A stretch of DNA of 64,000 nucleotides, from the NCBI RefSeq assembly GCF_029887875.1, contig NZ_JARXRM010000044.1, forward strand, positions 8,973 to 72,972. Direction: 5' to 3'. The position numbers and the translations under genes were made by a program. The notes beneath the pieces were generated by a model. The model was not told the DNA's origin, did no database searches, and saw nothing but the letters and a program-made list of their open reading frames with translations. This document shows positions 1 through 10,001 of the stretch, in pieces. The stretch comes from Luteimonas endophytica. GTDB taxonomy: Bacteria > Pseudomonadota > Gammaproteobacteria > Xanthomonadales > Xanthomonadaceae. How positions within the stretch are numbered: position 1 is the first letter of the stretch; each line of letters starts with the position of its first letter.

Positions 1-60
1 CGGTCATCGGCCACCGCGCCCCAGGCCCGTCGACGCCCGCGGAGCCGGCCCCCGCCGGTG

Positions 61-1146
61 CTAGGCCAGGGGCAGTCCCGCCTCCACGTCGACCGCCCGG
101 GTCTCGCCCGGCCAGACTCCGAACAGGTCCACGTGCCTGACGCCGCTGATCCACTGGCCGCGGGGATTGGCCCAGTGGAAGGTCTTCTCCTCGGTCGAGA
201 ACATGCCCTTGAACCCCAGCCGCAGGCGGATGCCGGTGGCGTCCAGCGGGATGTCGGAGATCGACGCGGTCAGCCCGCCCGAGATCGTCGCCGTCCTGCG
301 CACCGCACCGCGCGGCGTGTCGTACTGCAGCTCCGCGCTGACGATGTAGGTGCCGCCGTGGTTGTTGCGCAGGATCAGCTGGTAGGCGCCGATGTGGGTG
401 ATCCAGCGCGGCAGCAGCAGGCGGCCGTCGAACGAGGCGAACGTGTAGGCGATCGGCACCGGATCCCCGGCGACCTGTCCCGACTCGCTCGGCCACAGAT
501 GGCTGTCGACGCTGCGCGAGGAGCGTGCCGACACGAACGAGCCCTTGCCTTCGGCCTTGCCGAGCATCGCATTGACCCCCGAGACCGAACCGGCGAGCGA
601 GAAGGTGTTGTCCGCCGACAGCGAGGCCACGTTGAGACCGCTGCGGGCGTACTGCACGCCGGTCACAACGCCGAAGCCCTGGGCGATCCGGCTGCCGTCG
701 CCCATCCCGGACTCGCGCGCGCGCGCGGCCAGCCAGTCGAACCCGGCATCGAGGGTCCGGTCGGCGTCGCGCAGCATCACCTGCGACGCCAGCGCGCACT
801 GCGACACCATCTCGCCCTGGGTGGAGAACTTCCATTCGACGTTGACGCCGGCCTCGATCCTGGTGCCGGTCTCGGGATCGACGGCACTGCCGTCCAGGTC
901 GATCTTGGTCTCGGTGCGGCTGACGTTGCTGGTCATCATGCTCCAGTCCGAACTCACCCGGCTGGTCGCCAGGGAGGCATCGGTGAGGCCCTCGAGGCGG
1001 TCGGCGACCAGGGTGAATTCCCCGGTCATCGGGTCGACCACGCCGACCGCGCCGGGCGCGATCTCGCCGCTGAGCGCCCAGTTGCCCCAGTAGCTCGGCC
1101 GCGTCTTGCGGATCATCTGCGTGAACTGCGTGTTCCAGTGGTTCAT
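61..1146 (-). CDS. hypothetical protein, 361 aa
   Basis: I do not recognise this protein. The start is taken at the ATG ending at 1146 (protein begins MNHWNTQFTQ); a longer reading up to 1251 adds only an Arg/Pro-rich tail that looks untranslated. No signal peptide or membrane segment is evident. The second half is rich in short alternating hydrophobic stretches, suggesting a beta-sandwich fold, and includes NHGGTYIVSAELQYDTPRG and a C-terminal region rich in Trp and Gly. It is divergent from the tandem-HTH regulator gene at 1288, with about 140 bases between them, so that regulator may control it. This pairing is inference from position only. Confidence 0.7.
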   Translation of the reverse strand: MNHWNTQFTQMIRKTRPSYWGNWALSGEIAPGAVGVVDPMTGEFTLVADRLEGLTDASLATSRVSSDWSMMTSNVSRTETKIDLDGSAVDPETGTRIEAGVNVEWKFSTQGEMVSQCALASQVMLRDADRTLDAGFDWLAARARESGMGDGSRIAQGFGVVTGVQYARSGLNVASLSADNTFSLAGSVSGVNAMLGKAEGKGSFVSARSSRSVDSHLWPSESGQVAGDPVPIAYTFASFDGRLLLPRWITHIGAYQLILRNNHGGTYIVSAELQYDTPRGAVRRTATISGGLTASISDIPLDATGIRLRLGFKGMFSTEEKTFHWANPRGQWISGVRHVDLFGVWPGETRAVDVEAGLPLA

Positions 1147-1287
1147 GGCGGTCGCCGGTTGCGATGCACGTGCATCGCCGGCAACGCTGATCCCGGCGCG
1201 GCGCCGGGGGAATCGCTCCGAATGCGTATGCGGCAGCGGCCTGCGGCGCACGGTTCACGGAACCCGCCGCCGGGCGTTCGACAGGTG

Positions 1288-1866
1288 ATGCGCTCCCCGT
1301 CCAGTCCACACGCCGATGCGTCCGCCGGGCCCGGCCCGGTCGCGCCCAGGGCGACGGCCCCGCTCCGCGGGCCGCGCGGAGCAAGGTCGCCGGCGCTGAC
1401 GCCGCGCGAGCGGCAGATCGTGCGGATGCTCGCGATACGGCCCCGCTGCCGCCAGATCGCCGCGGCGCTGGGCATTTCGGCGGACACGGTGCGCAAGCAC
1501 CGCGCCAACATCGTCGCCAAGCTGGGCGTGGGCAGCACCGCTCAGCTGATCGCGCTGGCGGTGGGCACCCACGCAGCGGTGCCGGTGCCGACCCGACCGG
1601 GCATGCGGCCGCTCAGCGCGCGCCAGGCCGAGGTCGCCCGGGAGCTGCGCCGCGGCCAGACCAGCAAGGAGATCGCGCGCCGGCTGGGGCTCAGCCCCCG
1701 CACCATCGACAAGCATCGCCAGAACGCGATGCGCAGGGCACGGCTGTCCGGGATGGCCGAGCTGATGCGGCTCGAGGCCTGCGCCGGCGCCGCCCGGCCG
1801 CGAACGCTATCGGGCGCGGCGCGAACGGCGCCGGTGACGGGCGACGAGCACCGCGGCGACGAGTAG
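1288..1866 (+). CDS. regulator with two tandem LuxR-type HTH domains
   Basis: The 192-aa protein has two GerE/LuxR C-terminal helix-turn-helix domains in a row and no receiver, PAS or autoinducer domain. Domain 1 (about residues 37-93) has TPRERQIVRMLA, then ISADTVRKHRANIVAKLG. Domain 2 (about 108-164) has LSARQAEVARELRRGQTSKE, then LSPRTIDKHRQNAMRRA. Both keep the usual LuxR sequence pattern for the recognition helix. The start is uncertain: ATG at 1288 follows a weak purine stretch, and ATGs at 1222 and 1228 are in frame. The last 60 bases overlap the convergent gene ending at 1807. It probably binds DNA as a single chain carrying both half-site readers. It is divergent from the unknown gene at 61-1146. 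Confidence 0.75.
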   Translation: MRSPSSPHADASAGPGPVAPRATAPLRGPRGARSPALTPRERQIVRMLAIRPRCRQIAAALGISADTVRKHRANIVAKLGVGSTAQLIALAVGTHAAVPVPTRPGMRPLSARQAEVARELRRGQTSKEIARRLGLSPRTIDKHRQNAMRRARLSGMAELMRLEACAGAARPRTLSGAARTAPVTGDEHRGDE

Positions 1867-2523
1867 CAACAGGCCGCCGATCCACGGCGCGTAGCTGCGC
1901 AGGCTGCCCTCGCCATCGGCACCCGGAAGCTGCTCGGTCGCGGCTACCGGCGCCGGCGCGGCGGTATCCACCGCCACCCATACGCCATCGCGCAGCGCCA
2001 CCCGTCCGGCGAGCGCCGGCAGCACGCGCTCGAACCAGCGCACCCGCAGATCCAGCGGCGCGGGCTCGGCCAGGTCGGCCGCGGTGGTGAGCAGGTCTCC
2101 CTGCACCCGGAAGGTGGCGGCGAGGTTCTCCGGCAGCGCGTCGGGGTCGGGAGCGAGCGGCCGCCAGATGCCCAGGGCCTCGAGCGCTTCGGGCGCCAGC
2201 GGCCTGCCGTCCTCCATCCGCACTTCCGGCTCCCAGCGCTCGCTGGCGATGGGAAATCGTGCGGGATTGCGGTACCGCGCCGGGAACCCCGCCGAATCCA
2301 CGGGCTCGGCGCTCCACTCGAGCGCGTAGCCGTCCCCGCTGCGCCGCCACTGCGCCATCTCGACCTCGCGGCGCAGCCCGAACCGCTGCGTGCCGACGCC
2401 GAACTGCTCGTCCACCAGTGCCTGGCTCGGACGCGGCGCAGGGACCGCGCCGGGCGCCGGCCGCGCCGGCGCCGGGGACGCGACCGCGAGCAGCAGCAGC
2501 GCGGGCAGCAGTGCGCGGATCAC
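1807..2523 (-). CDS. hypothetical exported, C-terminally membrane-anchored protein
   Basis: The protein has 238 aa and starts at a GTG (2523) that overlaps the stop of the upstream metallo-hydrolase gene by four bases (GTGA), so the two are probably translationally coupled. Residues 1-20 form a signal peptide ([20 protein letters not shown]). A single hydrophobic segment near residues 213-230 ([15 protein letters not shown]) is followed by an Arg-rich tail, giving a periplasmic domain held in the inner membrane. No family is recognised. The coupling to the MBL-fold enzyme suggests a joint function. Confidence 0.7.
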   Translation of the reverse strand: MIRALLPALLLLAVASPAPARPAPGAVPAPRPSQALVDEQFGVGTQRFGLRREVEMAQWRRSGDGYALEWSAEPVDSAGFPARYRNPARFPIASERWEPEVRMEDGRPLAPEALEALGIWRPLAPDPDALPENLAATFRVQGDLLTTAADLAEPAPLDLRVRWFERVLPALAGRVALRDGVWVAVDTAAPAPVAATEQLPGADGEGSLRSYAPWIGGLLLLVAAVLVARHRRRSRRAR

Positions 2524-3410
2524 GGGTGCAGCTCCCTCGCCTGCAGCCGCGGCACCTCGCGGGCGGTGCCGAAGCGGCCGCGCGCGTCGCGGACCGGCTG
2601 TGCCAGCGCGATTTCCGGATCGTGGGTATAGAACAGGTGAACGTTGCGCGCGGCCTTGTCTTCCAGGAACGCCTGCTTCTCGTCGATCAGCTGTTCGGGG
2701 GCGCGGTCGTAGCCCATGGTGATCGGTACGTGGGTCCATGGGCGCCCCGGCACCAGGTCGGCGCAGAACGCGACCCCGCCGTGCGGACGGCCGTCGACGC
2801 GTTCCGGCCCGTGGATCTCGGCCAGCATCATCCCGGGGGTGTGGCCATGGCTGTAGTGGAAGGTGACGGCATCGCCGAGCAGCGAGGAGCGCGCGCCGTC
2901 GACGAGCTGGAGCCGCCCGCTCGCCTCCAGCAGCCCCGGCAGCTCGGCAATGAAGCTGGCGCGGTCGCGCGGGTGCGGGTTGCGCGCGCGCTCCCAGTGT
3001 TCGCGCCCGACCAGGAACGTGGCGTTGGGGAACAGCAGTTCCGGCGCGGCGCCCTCGCGCCACCCGGCCAGCAGCCCGCCAGCGTGATCGAAGTGCAGGT
3101 GCGAGAGCACCACCACGTCGATGTCCTCGTGCGCGCAGCCCGCCTCGGCCAGCGAATCGAGCAGGACGTGGCGGTCCTCGACCACGCCGAAGCGCTCGCG
3201 CAGCCTCGGCTCGAAGAACGCCCCGACGCCGGTCTCGAACAGCACGGTCCTGCCGTTGATCGGCCTGGCCAGCAGCGCCCGGCAGGCGAGCGGAATGCGG
3301 TTCAGTTCGTCGGGGCTCGCCCACTTGGTCCACATCGCCCGCGGCGCGTTGCCGAACATCGCGCCGCCGTCGAGCTTCTGGGTGTTGCCTTCGATCGACC
3401 AGAGTTTCAT
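2520..3410 (-). CDS. MBL-fold metallo-hydrolase
   Basis: This 296-aa metallo-beta-lactamase-fold hydrolase has the zinc motif HLHFDHAGG about 105 residues in, a later His in SHGHTPGMM and an Asp in FCADLVPG, as in quorum-quenching lactonase-like and related MBL hydrolases. No signal peptide is present, so it should be cytoplasmic. It ends in a GTGA overlap with the membrane-anchored protein at 1807-2523. The substrate cannot be deduced; AHL-lactonase-like activity is possible but unproven. Confidence 0.88.
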   Translation of the reverse strand: MKLWSIEGNTQKLDGGAMFGNAPRAMWTKWASPDELNRIPLACRALLARPINGRTVLFETGVGAFFEPRLRERFGVVEDRHVLLDSLAEAGCAHEDIDVVVLSHLHFDHAGGLLAGWREGAAPELLFPNATFLVGREHWERARNPHPRDRASFIAELPGLLEASGRLQLVDGARSSLLGDAVTFHYSHGHTPGMMLAEIHGPERVDGRPHGGVAFCADLVPGRPWTHVPITMGYDRAPEQLIDEKQAFLEDKAARNVHLFYTHDPEIALAQPVRDARGRFGTAREVPRLQARELHP

Positions 3411-3521
3411 GGCCCGAGTGTAACGCCGTCGGGGCGAGGGCCCCGCGACGGCCGCGGACCGGGCGCGGGTCCGGGGCGGCGGACGTCGACCGGCGCCGCC
3501 GGCCGCCCGCGGCGAGCGCGA

Positions 3522-5312
3522 CTACCGTTCCGCCGAGCGCAGCTCCACTTCCGCCCTGCCCACCGGATTGCGCGGGTCGCTGCCGCCCTCGAGGGTGTTG
3601 TCGCGCAGGTCCCAGGCGACGGTCTGCAGGTTGCCCCAGACGTGGCTGGAAGCGCGCCCGCCGGCCCGGCGCTCCACCTCCGCCTCGTCCGGCGCGTCCA
3701 CCTCGTGGCCCATCTCGCGCAGCGCGCGCACCGTGTCCGCGGCCAGCGCCCCGCTCTCGGCGGAGATCCGGTCCGGCATCCACTGGTGGTGGAAGCGCGG
3801 CAGCGCCGCCACGGCCTGCGCGTCCAGGCCCGCGTCGTAGCCGAGCATCCCCAGCAGCACCATGGTGATGATGCGGGTGCCGCCCGGGGTGCCGAGCACG
3901 GCGACCCGGTCGTCCGAAACCATGAAGGTGGGGGTCATCGAGCTCAACATGCGCTTGCCCGGTTCGGGGGCGTTGGCCTCGAAGCCCATCACCCCGAATG
4001 CGTTCGGGGTGCCGGGCTTGAGCGCGAAGTCGTCCATCTCGTTGTTGAGCAGCACGCCGGTGCCGGGGGCGACCAGGCCGGAGCCATAGAGCAGGTTGAC
4101 GGTCTGGGTGGCGGCGACGCGATTGCCCGCGGCGTCGATGATCGAGAAGTGGGTGGTTTCCTCGTCCTCCAGCGGAGTCGGCTCACCGGACAGCAGGTCG
4201 CTCGGCGTGGCGCGGTGCGGGTGGATGGTGGCGCGCAGCCCGGCCGCGTAGTCGCGGCTGGTGAGGGTGCGGATCGGGATATCGGTGAAGTCTGGATCGC
4301 CGAGGTAGAAGGTGCGGTCGCGGAACGCGCGGCGCATCGCCTCGACGGTGAGGTGGGTGCGTTGCACCTGGTCCAGCGACTCCAGGTCCCAGCCGGCCAG
4401 GATCTGCAGCATCTGCGCCAACGCCACCCCGCCCGACGACGGCGGCGGCGCGGTCACCACCTCCCAGTCGCGGTAGCGGAACCGGAGCGGATCGCGTTCG
4501 ACCACCCGGTAGGCGGCCAGCTCCTCCGCGGTCCACTGCCCGCCCTCGGCGTTCACGCCCTCGACCAGCAAGCGCCCGGTCTCGCCGCGATAGAAGCCCT
4601 GGTGCCCCTGCGCGGCCAGTCGCTCCAGGGTGCGCGCCAGGTCGGGCTGGCGGAAGATGTCGCCTTCCCGCAGCGGCCTGCCCTGCGGCGCGTACAGCGC
4701 GCGGCTGCCCGGGTAGCGCTCCATCACCTCGCGCCGGCGCTCGTAGCCGCGCGCCATGCGCGCGTACACCGGGAACCCCTCGCGGGCGATGCGGATCGCC
4801 GGCGCCAGCGTCGCCGCCAGCGGCAGCCGGCCGTATTTCTCCGCCACGTGCACCAGCGCCGCCGGCAGCCCGGGAATGCCCGCCGCCCAAGGCCCGTTGG
4901 TGGCGCGGTCGCTGTCGAAGCCGCCGTCGGCGTCCAGGTAGCGCGCCATCGTCGCCGCCGCCGGCGCGGTCTCGCGCGCATCGACGAACACCTCGCGGCC
5001 GCTGTCGGCCTGGTGCAACAGGAAGAAGCCGCCGCCACCGAGGCCGGAGCTGATCGGCTCCACCACCGACAGGGTCGAAGAGACCGCCACTGCGGCGTCG
5101 AACGCATTGCCGCCCTCGCGCATCACCTGCAGCCCGGCCTCGGTCGCCAGCGCATGCGCGGACGCCACCGCCATCCCCGGGGGGCGTGCCGCATCGGCGC
5201 GGTCCGCCGGGATCGCTGGCGCCGGCGCCGGCGCGGCGACTTCCTGGCACGACGCCAGCGCGGGCGCGCACGCCAGGGCAAGCAGCAGGATCGATCGGGA
5301 GAGGAAGTTCAT
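3522..5312 (-). CDS. ggt: gamma-glutamyltransferase (lipoprotein)
   Basis: This 596-aa proenzyme of the gamma-glutamyltranspeptidase family cleaves and transfers the gamma-glutamyl group of glutathione and related peptides. Residues 1-22 are a lipoprotein signal ending in the lipobox LASC, with Cys22 as the lipidation site, so it is anchored in the envelope. The autoprocessing site is EETTHFSIID: Thr386 would become the N-terminal nucleophile of the small subunit, as in the E. coli TTHYS motif. The downstream MLSSMTPTF and GTPGGTRI stretches match the substrate-binding region. It lies 43 bases downstream of the ferredoxin gene on the same strand. With the murein-peptide genes at 27-42 kb it could contribute to gamma-glutamyl peptide turnover, but that is inference. 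Confidence 0.95.
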   Translation of the reverse strand: MNFLSRSILLLALACAPALASCQEVAAPAPAPAIPADRADAARPPGMAVASAHALATEAGLQVMREGGNAFDAAVAVSSTLSVVEPISSGLGGGGFFLLHQADSGREVFVDARETAPAAATMARYLDADGGFDSDRATNGPWAAGIPGLPAALVHVAEKYGRLPLAATLAPAIRIAREGFPVYARMARGYERRREVMERYPGSRALYAPQGRPLREGDIFRQPDLARTLERLAAQGHQGFYRGETGRLLVEGVNAEGGQWTAEELAAYRVVERDPLRFRYRDWEVVTAPPPSSGGVALAQMLQILAGWDLESLDQVQRTHLTVEAMRRAFRDRTFYLGDPDFTDIPIRTLTSRDYAAGLRATIHPHRATPSDLLSGEPTPLEDEETTHFSIIDAAGNRVAATQTVNLLYGSGLVAPGTGVLLNNEMDDFALKPGTPNAFGVMGFEANAPEPGKRMLSSMTPTFMVSDDRVAVLGTPGGTRIITMVLLGMLGYDAGLDAQAVAALPRFHHQWMPDRISAESGALAADTVRALREMGHEVDAPDEAEVERRAGGRASSHVWGNLQTVAWDLRDNTLEGGSDPRNPVGRAEVELRSAER

Positions 5313-5355
5313 GCGGGCTCCTGTGGCTGGTTCGCGCCTGGCGGCGTCTGCCCGG

Positions 5356-5604
5356 TCAACCGGCCTGCAGCCGGCGCAGCTTCGCCAGCAGCTGGGCTTC
5401 GGATTCCGGACGTTCCGGATCGGGGTCGATGCACTCCACCGGGCACACCACCACGCACTGCGGCTCGTCGTGATGGCCGACGCACTCGGTGCAGCGCGCC
5501 GGATCGATCAGGTAGATGGTCTCGCCCTGCGAGATCGCCTGGTTGGGGCAGGCCGGCTCGCAGACGTCGCAGTTGACGCAGAGTTCGTTGATCTTCAGCG
5601 CCAA
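5356..5604 (-). CDS. YfhL-type 2[4Fe-4S] ferredoxin
   Basis: This 82-aa ferredoxin has two cluster-binding motifs. The first is C9-x2-C12-x2-C15-x3-C19-Pro. The second begins C38-x2-C41, has an eight-residue insertion, then C50-x3-C54-Pro. The insertion between the second and third Cys of motif two is characteristic of the Alvin/YfhL group. It acts as a cytoplasmic electron carrier with no assigned partner here. The neighbourhood ferredoxin-lipoprotein-coaD-rsmD is a common order in xanthomonads. Confidence 0.95.
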   Translation of the reverse strand: MALKINELCVNCDVCEPACPNQAISQGETIYLIDPARCTECVGHHDEPQCVVVCPVECIDPDPERPESEAQLLAKLRRLQAG

Positions 5605-5709
5605 CGTCGGGATCCCCGGGGGAGCGAGTGGGGCGCGCGCAGGGCCGGCAGCGCGCCCGGAGCGGGGGTCCGGCCCCGGCGTGCGCCGGGACCGGAGGCC
5701 ATCGCCAGC

Positions 5710-6195
5710 CTACTTCTCGACGAAGACGTATTCGACACCGGCGGGCGCAACGGCCTGTTCCACGCGCTGGCTGTCGGCGGCGTCGCCGATGAACAGCACG
5801 CGCACGCCGTCCATGCTGCCCTTGGGCACGTTCTCGAACGCCGCGACCACCATGTCCGCGACACGGTTGGAATCGGCACCGGCATAGGCGAGCAGATTGC
5901 CGCGGATGATGCCGCGCGCGACGTCCGTCTGCGCCTTCTCGCTCAGGCGCTCGAACTGGGCGTCGAAATCGGCGACGGCATCGTCCGGCACCAGGTAGAT
6001 GTAGGGCTGGTTCTGGATGCCCTCCATGTGCCGGGGCACCAGGTCCTGGAGGTAGGCGCGCCACTGCGCCGAATCGCCGTTGGCCGGGGCGGTGAGCGGC
6101 GCGCGCTCGACCTGCTCCGGGGCGTCGTCCTTCTGGCAGGCGGCCAGCGGCAGCGCGAGACTGGCCGCGAGCAGCACGCGGGTGATGATCTGCAT
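5710..6195 (-). CDS. hypothetical lipoprotein
   Basis: The start is the ATG ending at 6195, preceded by a strong GGAGG ribosome site; the alternative start 33 bases upstream lacks one. The 161-aa product begins with a lipoprotein signal (MQIITRVLLAASLALPLAAC), with Cys20 as the lipidation site. The mature part is acidic and helical, with the segment LVPRHMEGIQNQPYIYLVP. No enzyme motif is visible and I do not recognise a named family. It sits between coaD and the ferredoxin gene. Confidence 0.8.
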   Translation of the reverse strand: MQIITRVLLAASLALPLAACQKDDAPEQVERAPLTAPANGDSAQWRAYLQDLVPRHMEGIQNQPYIYLVPDDAVADFDAQFERLSEKAQTDVARGIIRGNLLAYAGADSNRVADMVVAAFENVPKGSMDGVRVLFIGDAADSQRVEQAVAPAGVEYVFVEK

Positions 6196-6234
6196 GGTGT
6201 TCCTCCCCGGGTTTGGTGTGGTTGTCATGTCGAT

Positions 6235-7363
<1,129 letters not shown>

Positions 7364-7458
7364 CAACGGTTCCTCGTGAGAGGCCGCGTCGGCGAAGTCG
7401 TCATGGGCTGCGGTGCTAACATGCCGCCATTCTCCCCCATCCGCGATTTCCCGACCGC

Positions 7459-8748
7459 ATGGTCAGCTGGTTCCGACGCGACAAACCCGAACCGGCCCGG
7501 CCGGACGACAGCAGGCGGCGCCTGAGCATCGAGGAACTCGCCGCTGCGTTTCCTGACAGTCGTGCCCCCGAGCGTGGCGCACCCGGCAGCGGCGCCCCCG
7601 CCAGCACGGCGCGCGCGCCGGCAGCGGAGCCCGACCGCCCCGACGGGTCGCCCGCCGGTACCGCCGCCACCGCACCGGAGCGGCCCACTCCGCCTGAGGA
7701 TCCGCCGGCGCCCGCCGTCGCTCCCACGGCACCCGTACCGGCACCGCCGATCGAGGACCGCGCGGCCGCGATCGCCGCCGCGGCCGCTGCATCGCGCGCC
7801 GCCGCGGCGGAAGCGGCGGCCGCGGCGCCGGGGCGCGCCGGCTGGCGCGAGCGCCTGGGCGGCACCGGCTTCGCCCGCAGCCTCGGCGGGCTGTTCGCGC
7901 GCAACCCGAAGCTCGACGACGACCTGCTCGACGAGATCGAGACCGCCCTGCTCACCGCCGACGTCGGCGTCGCCGCCACTACCGGACTGGTCGAAGGCAT
8001 GCGCAGACGCATGAAGGCGCGCCAGTTCGCCGATGCCGCGGCGCTGCTGGCGGCGCTGCGCGACGAACTGGTCGCGCTGCTGCGGCCGGTGGCGAGGCCG
8101 CTGGAGATCGACGCCGGCGCCAGGCCCTTCGTGATTCTCACCGTCGGGGTCAACGGGGTCGGCAAGACCACCACCATCGGCAAGCTCGCCAGGCGCTACC
8201 GCGACGAGGGCCGCAGCCTGATGCTGGCCGCCGGCGACACCTTTCGCGCCGCCGCGGTGGCGCAACTGCAGGCCTGGGGCGAGCGCAACGACGTGCCGGT
8301 GGTCGCGCAGGGCCAGGACGCCGATGCCGCCTCGGTGGCCTTCGATGCGCTGCAGTCGGCGCGGGCGCGCGGCTGCGAGGTGCTGATCGCCGATACCGCC
8401 GGGCGGCTGCACACCCAACAGGGCCTGATGGCCGAGCTGGGGAAGATCAAGCGCGTGCTCGGCAAGATCGATCCTGCCGCGCCGCACGAGGTGCTCATGG
8501 TGGTGGACGGCACCACCGGCCAGAACGCGGTTTCGCAGCTGCGCCAGTTCCATGCCGCCGCCGGAGTCACCGGACTGGTGGTGACCAAGCTCGACGGCAC
8601 CGCCAAGGGCGGCGTGGTGTTCGCGCTGGCGCGCGAGTTCGGTATTCCGATCCGCTTCGCCGGCATCGGCGAGCGCCCCGAGGACCTGCGCGTGTTCGAC
8701 CCCGAGGCCTTCGTCGACGCCCTGCTGCCCGAGTCGCTGGGCGGGTGA
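7459..8748 (+). CDS. ftsY: signal recognition particle receptor FtsY
   Basis: FtsY (429 aa) docks SRP-ribosome complexes at the inner membrane. Residues 1 to about 125 form a low-complexity Ala/Pro-rich acidic A domain, followed by the N domain and the SRP-type GTPase G domain. G-domain motifs are GVNGVGKTTTIGKLA (G1), DTAGRLHTQ (G3) and TKLDGTAKGG (G4 and closing loop). The stop overlaps the start of the next gene by four bases (GTGA), so ftsY, the AsmA-like gene, mutY and yggX form a tightly coupled operon. Confidence 0.97.
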   Translation: MVSWFRRDKPEPARPDDSRRRLSIEELAAAFPDSRAPERGAPGSGAPASTARAPAAEPDRPDGSPAGTAATAPERPTPPEDPPAPAVAPTAPVPAPPIEDRAAAIAAAAAASRAAAAEAAAAAPGRAGWRERLGGTGFARSLGGLFARNPKLDDDLLDEIETALLTADVGVAATTGLVEGMRRRMKARQFADAAALLAALRDELVALLRPVARPLEIDAGARPFVILTVGVNGVGKTTTIGKLARRYRDEGRSLMLAAGDTFRAAAVAQLQAWGERNDVPVVAQGQDADAASVAFDALQSARARGCEVLIADTAGRLHTQQGLMAELGKIKRVLGKIDPAAPHEVLMVVDGTTGQNAVSQLRQFHAAAGVTGLVVTKLDGTAKGGVVFALAREFGIPIRFAGIGERPEDLRVFDPEAFVDALLPESLGG

Positions 8749-10001
8749 AACGCCGCGGCGCGATCGCGCTGCTGACGGCCGCGGCGCTGCTGCTGGTGGC
8801 GCTGCTCGCGCTGCGCCTGGCGCTGCGGCCGGAATTCCTCGGTCCGCACATCCTGGCGCTGGCCGGCGAGGCGCTGGACCTGCGGATCGAGGCCGAATCG
8901 TTCGACTACCGGCTGCGCGGCACCCCGCAGCTGGTCGCCCGCGATGTGGTCGCGCGCAGCCGCGACGGCACCGACACCCTGCTGACCGCGGACCGCGTGC
9001 TGGTGTCCCTGCCCTGGTCGACGCTGCGCTCGCGCGGCGCCGAGCTGGTGATCGAGCGCATCGAGCTGGATGCTCCGGTCGCCGACCTGGCCGCGCTGCA
9101 GCGCTGGTGGGCGGCGCGGCCGCCCGGCGACGGCCGTCTTCCGACCTTGAGCAACGGGTTGTCTGTGGCCGGCGGCAGGCTGCTGGGCGACGGCTGGCTG
9201 GTGCGCGATCTCGCGCTCGAGCTGCCCTCGTTCGCGCCCGGCCGCCGCGTGCGCGCGCACCTGCGCGGCCGCTACGTCGCGGGCACCCTGCAGGCGCCGT
9301 TCGACCTGCACGCCGCGATGACCCGGCCGGCGGAAGATGCCGGAGTGGGTCTTGCCGGCGCCATATCGCCGGCCGCCGAGGGCTGGCGGCTGCCCTCGGC
9401 GCTGGTGCTGTCGACGCGCCTGGCGCCGGCGCACGCCGCGGGCGGCATGCGCCTGCAGCGCCTGCGGCTGTCGATGCGCAGCCGCTACCTGTCGGGCGCG
9501 GTGGTCGAGCCGTTCGTGCTCGGGCTGGCGGCCGAGGGCGCGGTGGCCGAGGGCGCCTTGTCGCTGCGGCCCGCGGCGCTGGTGCTGCGCGGCGGGGGGC
9601 TGGTGCCCCGCCTGCGCGCGCGCGGCGCGATCGGGCTCGGCACGGCGCTGGCGCTCCAGCTGGAAGGCGAACTGGCGCGCTGGCCGGAGGCGTGGCCGGC
9701 GCTGCCGCCGCCGGTCGGCGGCTCGGCTTCGCCGCTGCCGTTCACGCTGGCGTACCGCGGCGGCATGTCGCTGGAGGATCCGCTGGCGCTGCGGCTCGAG
9801 CGCGACGACACCCGGTTCGACGCCCGGCTGCGCGTGTCCGAGATCGCCTCCTGGGCCGATTCGTTGGAAACGGGCTCGCCGCTGCCGCCGCTCTCCGGAC
9901 GGCTGACCGCGCCGCGCCTCGAGATCTCCGGCGCGGTGCTGCACGGGGTCGAGGTGGAGTTCGAGGACGACACGATCCCGGTGCCGGACGAGGTGCCATG
10001 A
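8745..10001 (+). CDS. AsmA-like membrane-anchored protein
   Basis: The 418-aa protein begins at a GTG overlapping the ftsY stop. It has one N-terminal membrane segment (about residues 7-27, IALLTAAALLLVALLALRLAL), then a long periplasmic region of short beta-strand repeats of the type seen in AsmA and TamB-like proteins, such as LDLRIEAESFDYRLRG and DRVLVSLPWSTL. Family assignment rests on overall pattern only. Position between ftsY and mutY is conserved in xanthomonads. The end overlaps mutY by four bases (ATGA). Confidence 0.75.
   Translation: MKRRGAIALLTAAALLLVALLALRLALRPEFLGPHILALAGEALDLRIEAESFDYRLRGTPQLVARDVVARSRDGTDTLLTADRVLVSLPWSTLRSRGAELVIERIELDAPVADLAALQRWWAARPPGDGRLPTLSNGLSVAGGRLLGDGWLVRDLALELPSFAPGRRVRAHLRGRYVAGTLQAPFDLHAAMTRPAEDAGVGLAGAISPAAEGWRLPSALVLSTRLAPAHAAGGMRLQRLRLSMRSRYLSGAVVEPFVLGLAAEGAVAEGALSLRPAALVLRGGGLVPRLRARGAIGLGTALALQLEGELARWPEAWPALPPPVGGSASPLPFTLAYRGGMSLEDPLALRLERDDTRFDARLRVSEIASWADSLETGSPLPPLSGRLTAPRLEISGAVLHGVEVEFEDDTIPVPDEVP

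Noticed and set aside
2259..5576. 1105-codon plus-strand open frame
   Set aside because: It lies antisense to the metallo-hydrolase, ggt and ferredoxin genes, all with clear motifs; its translation is low-complexity.
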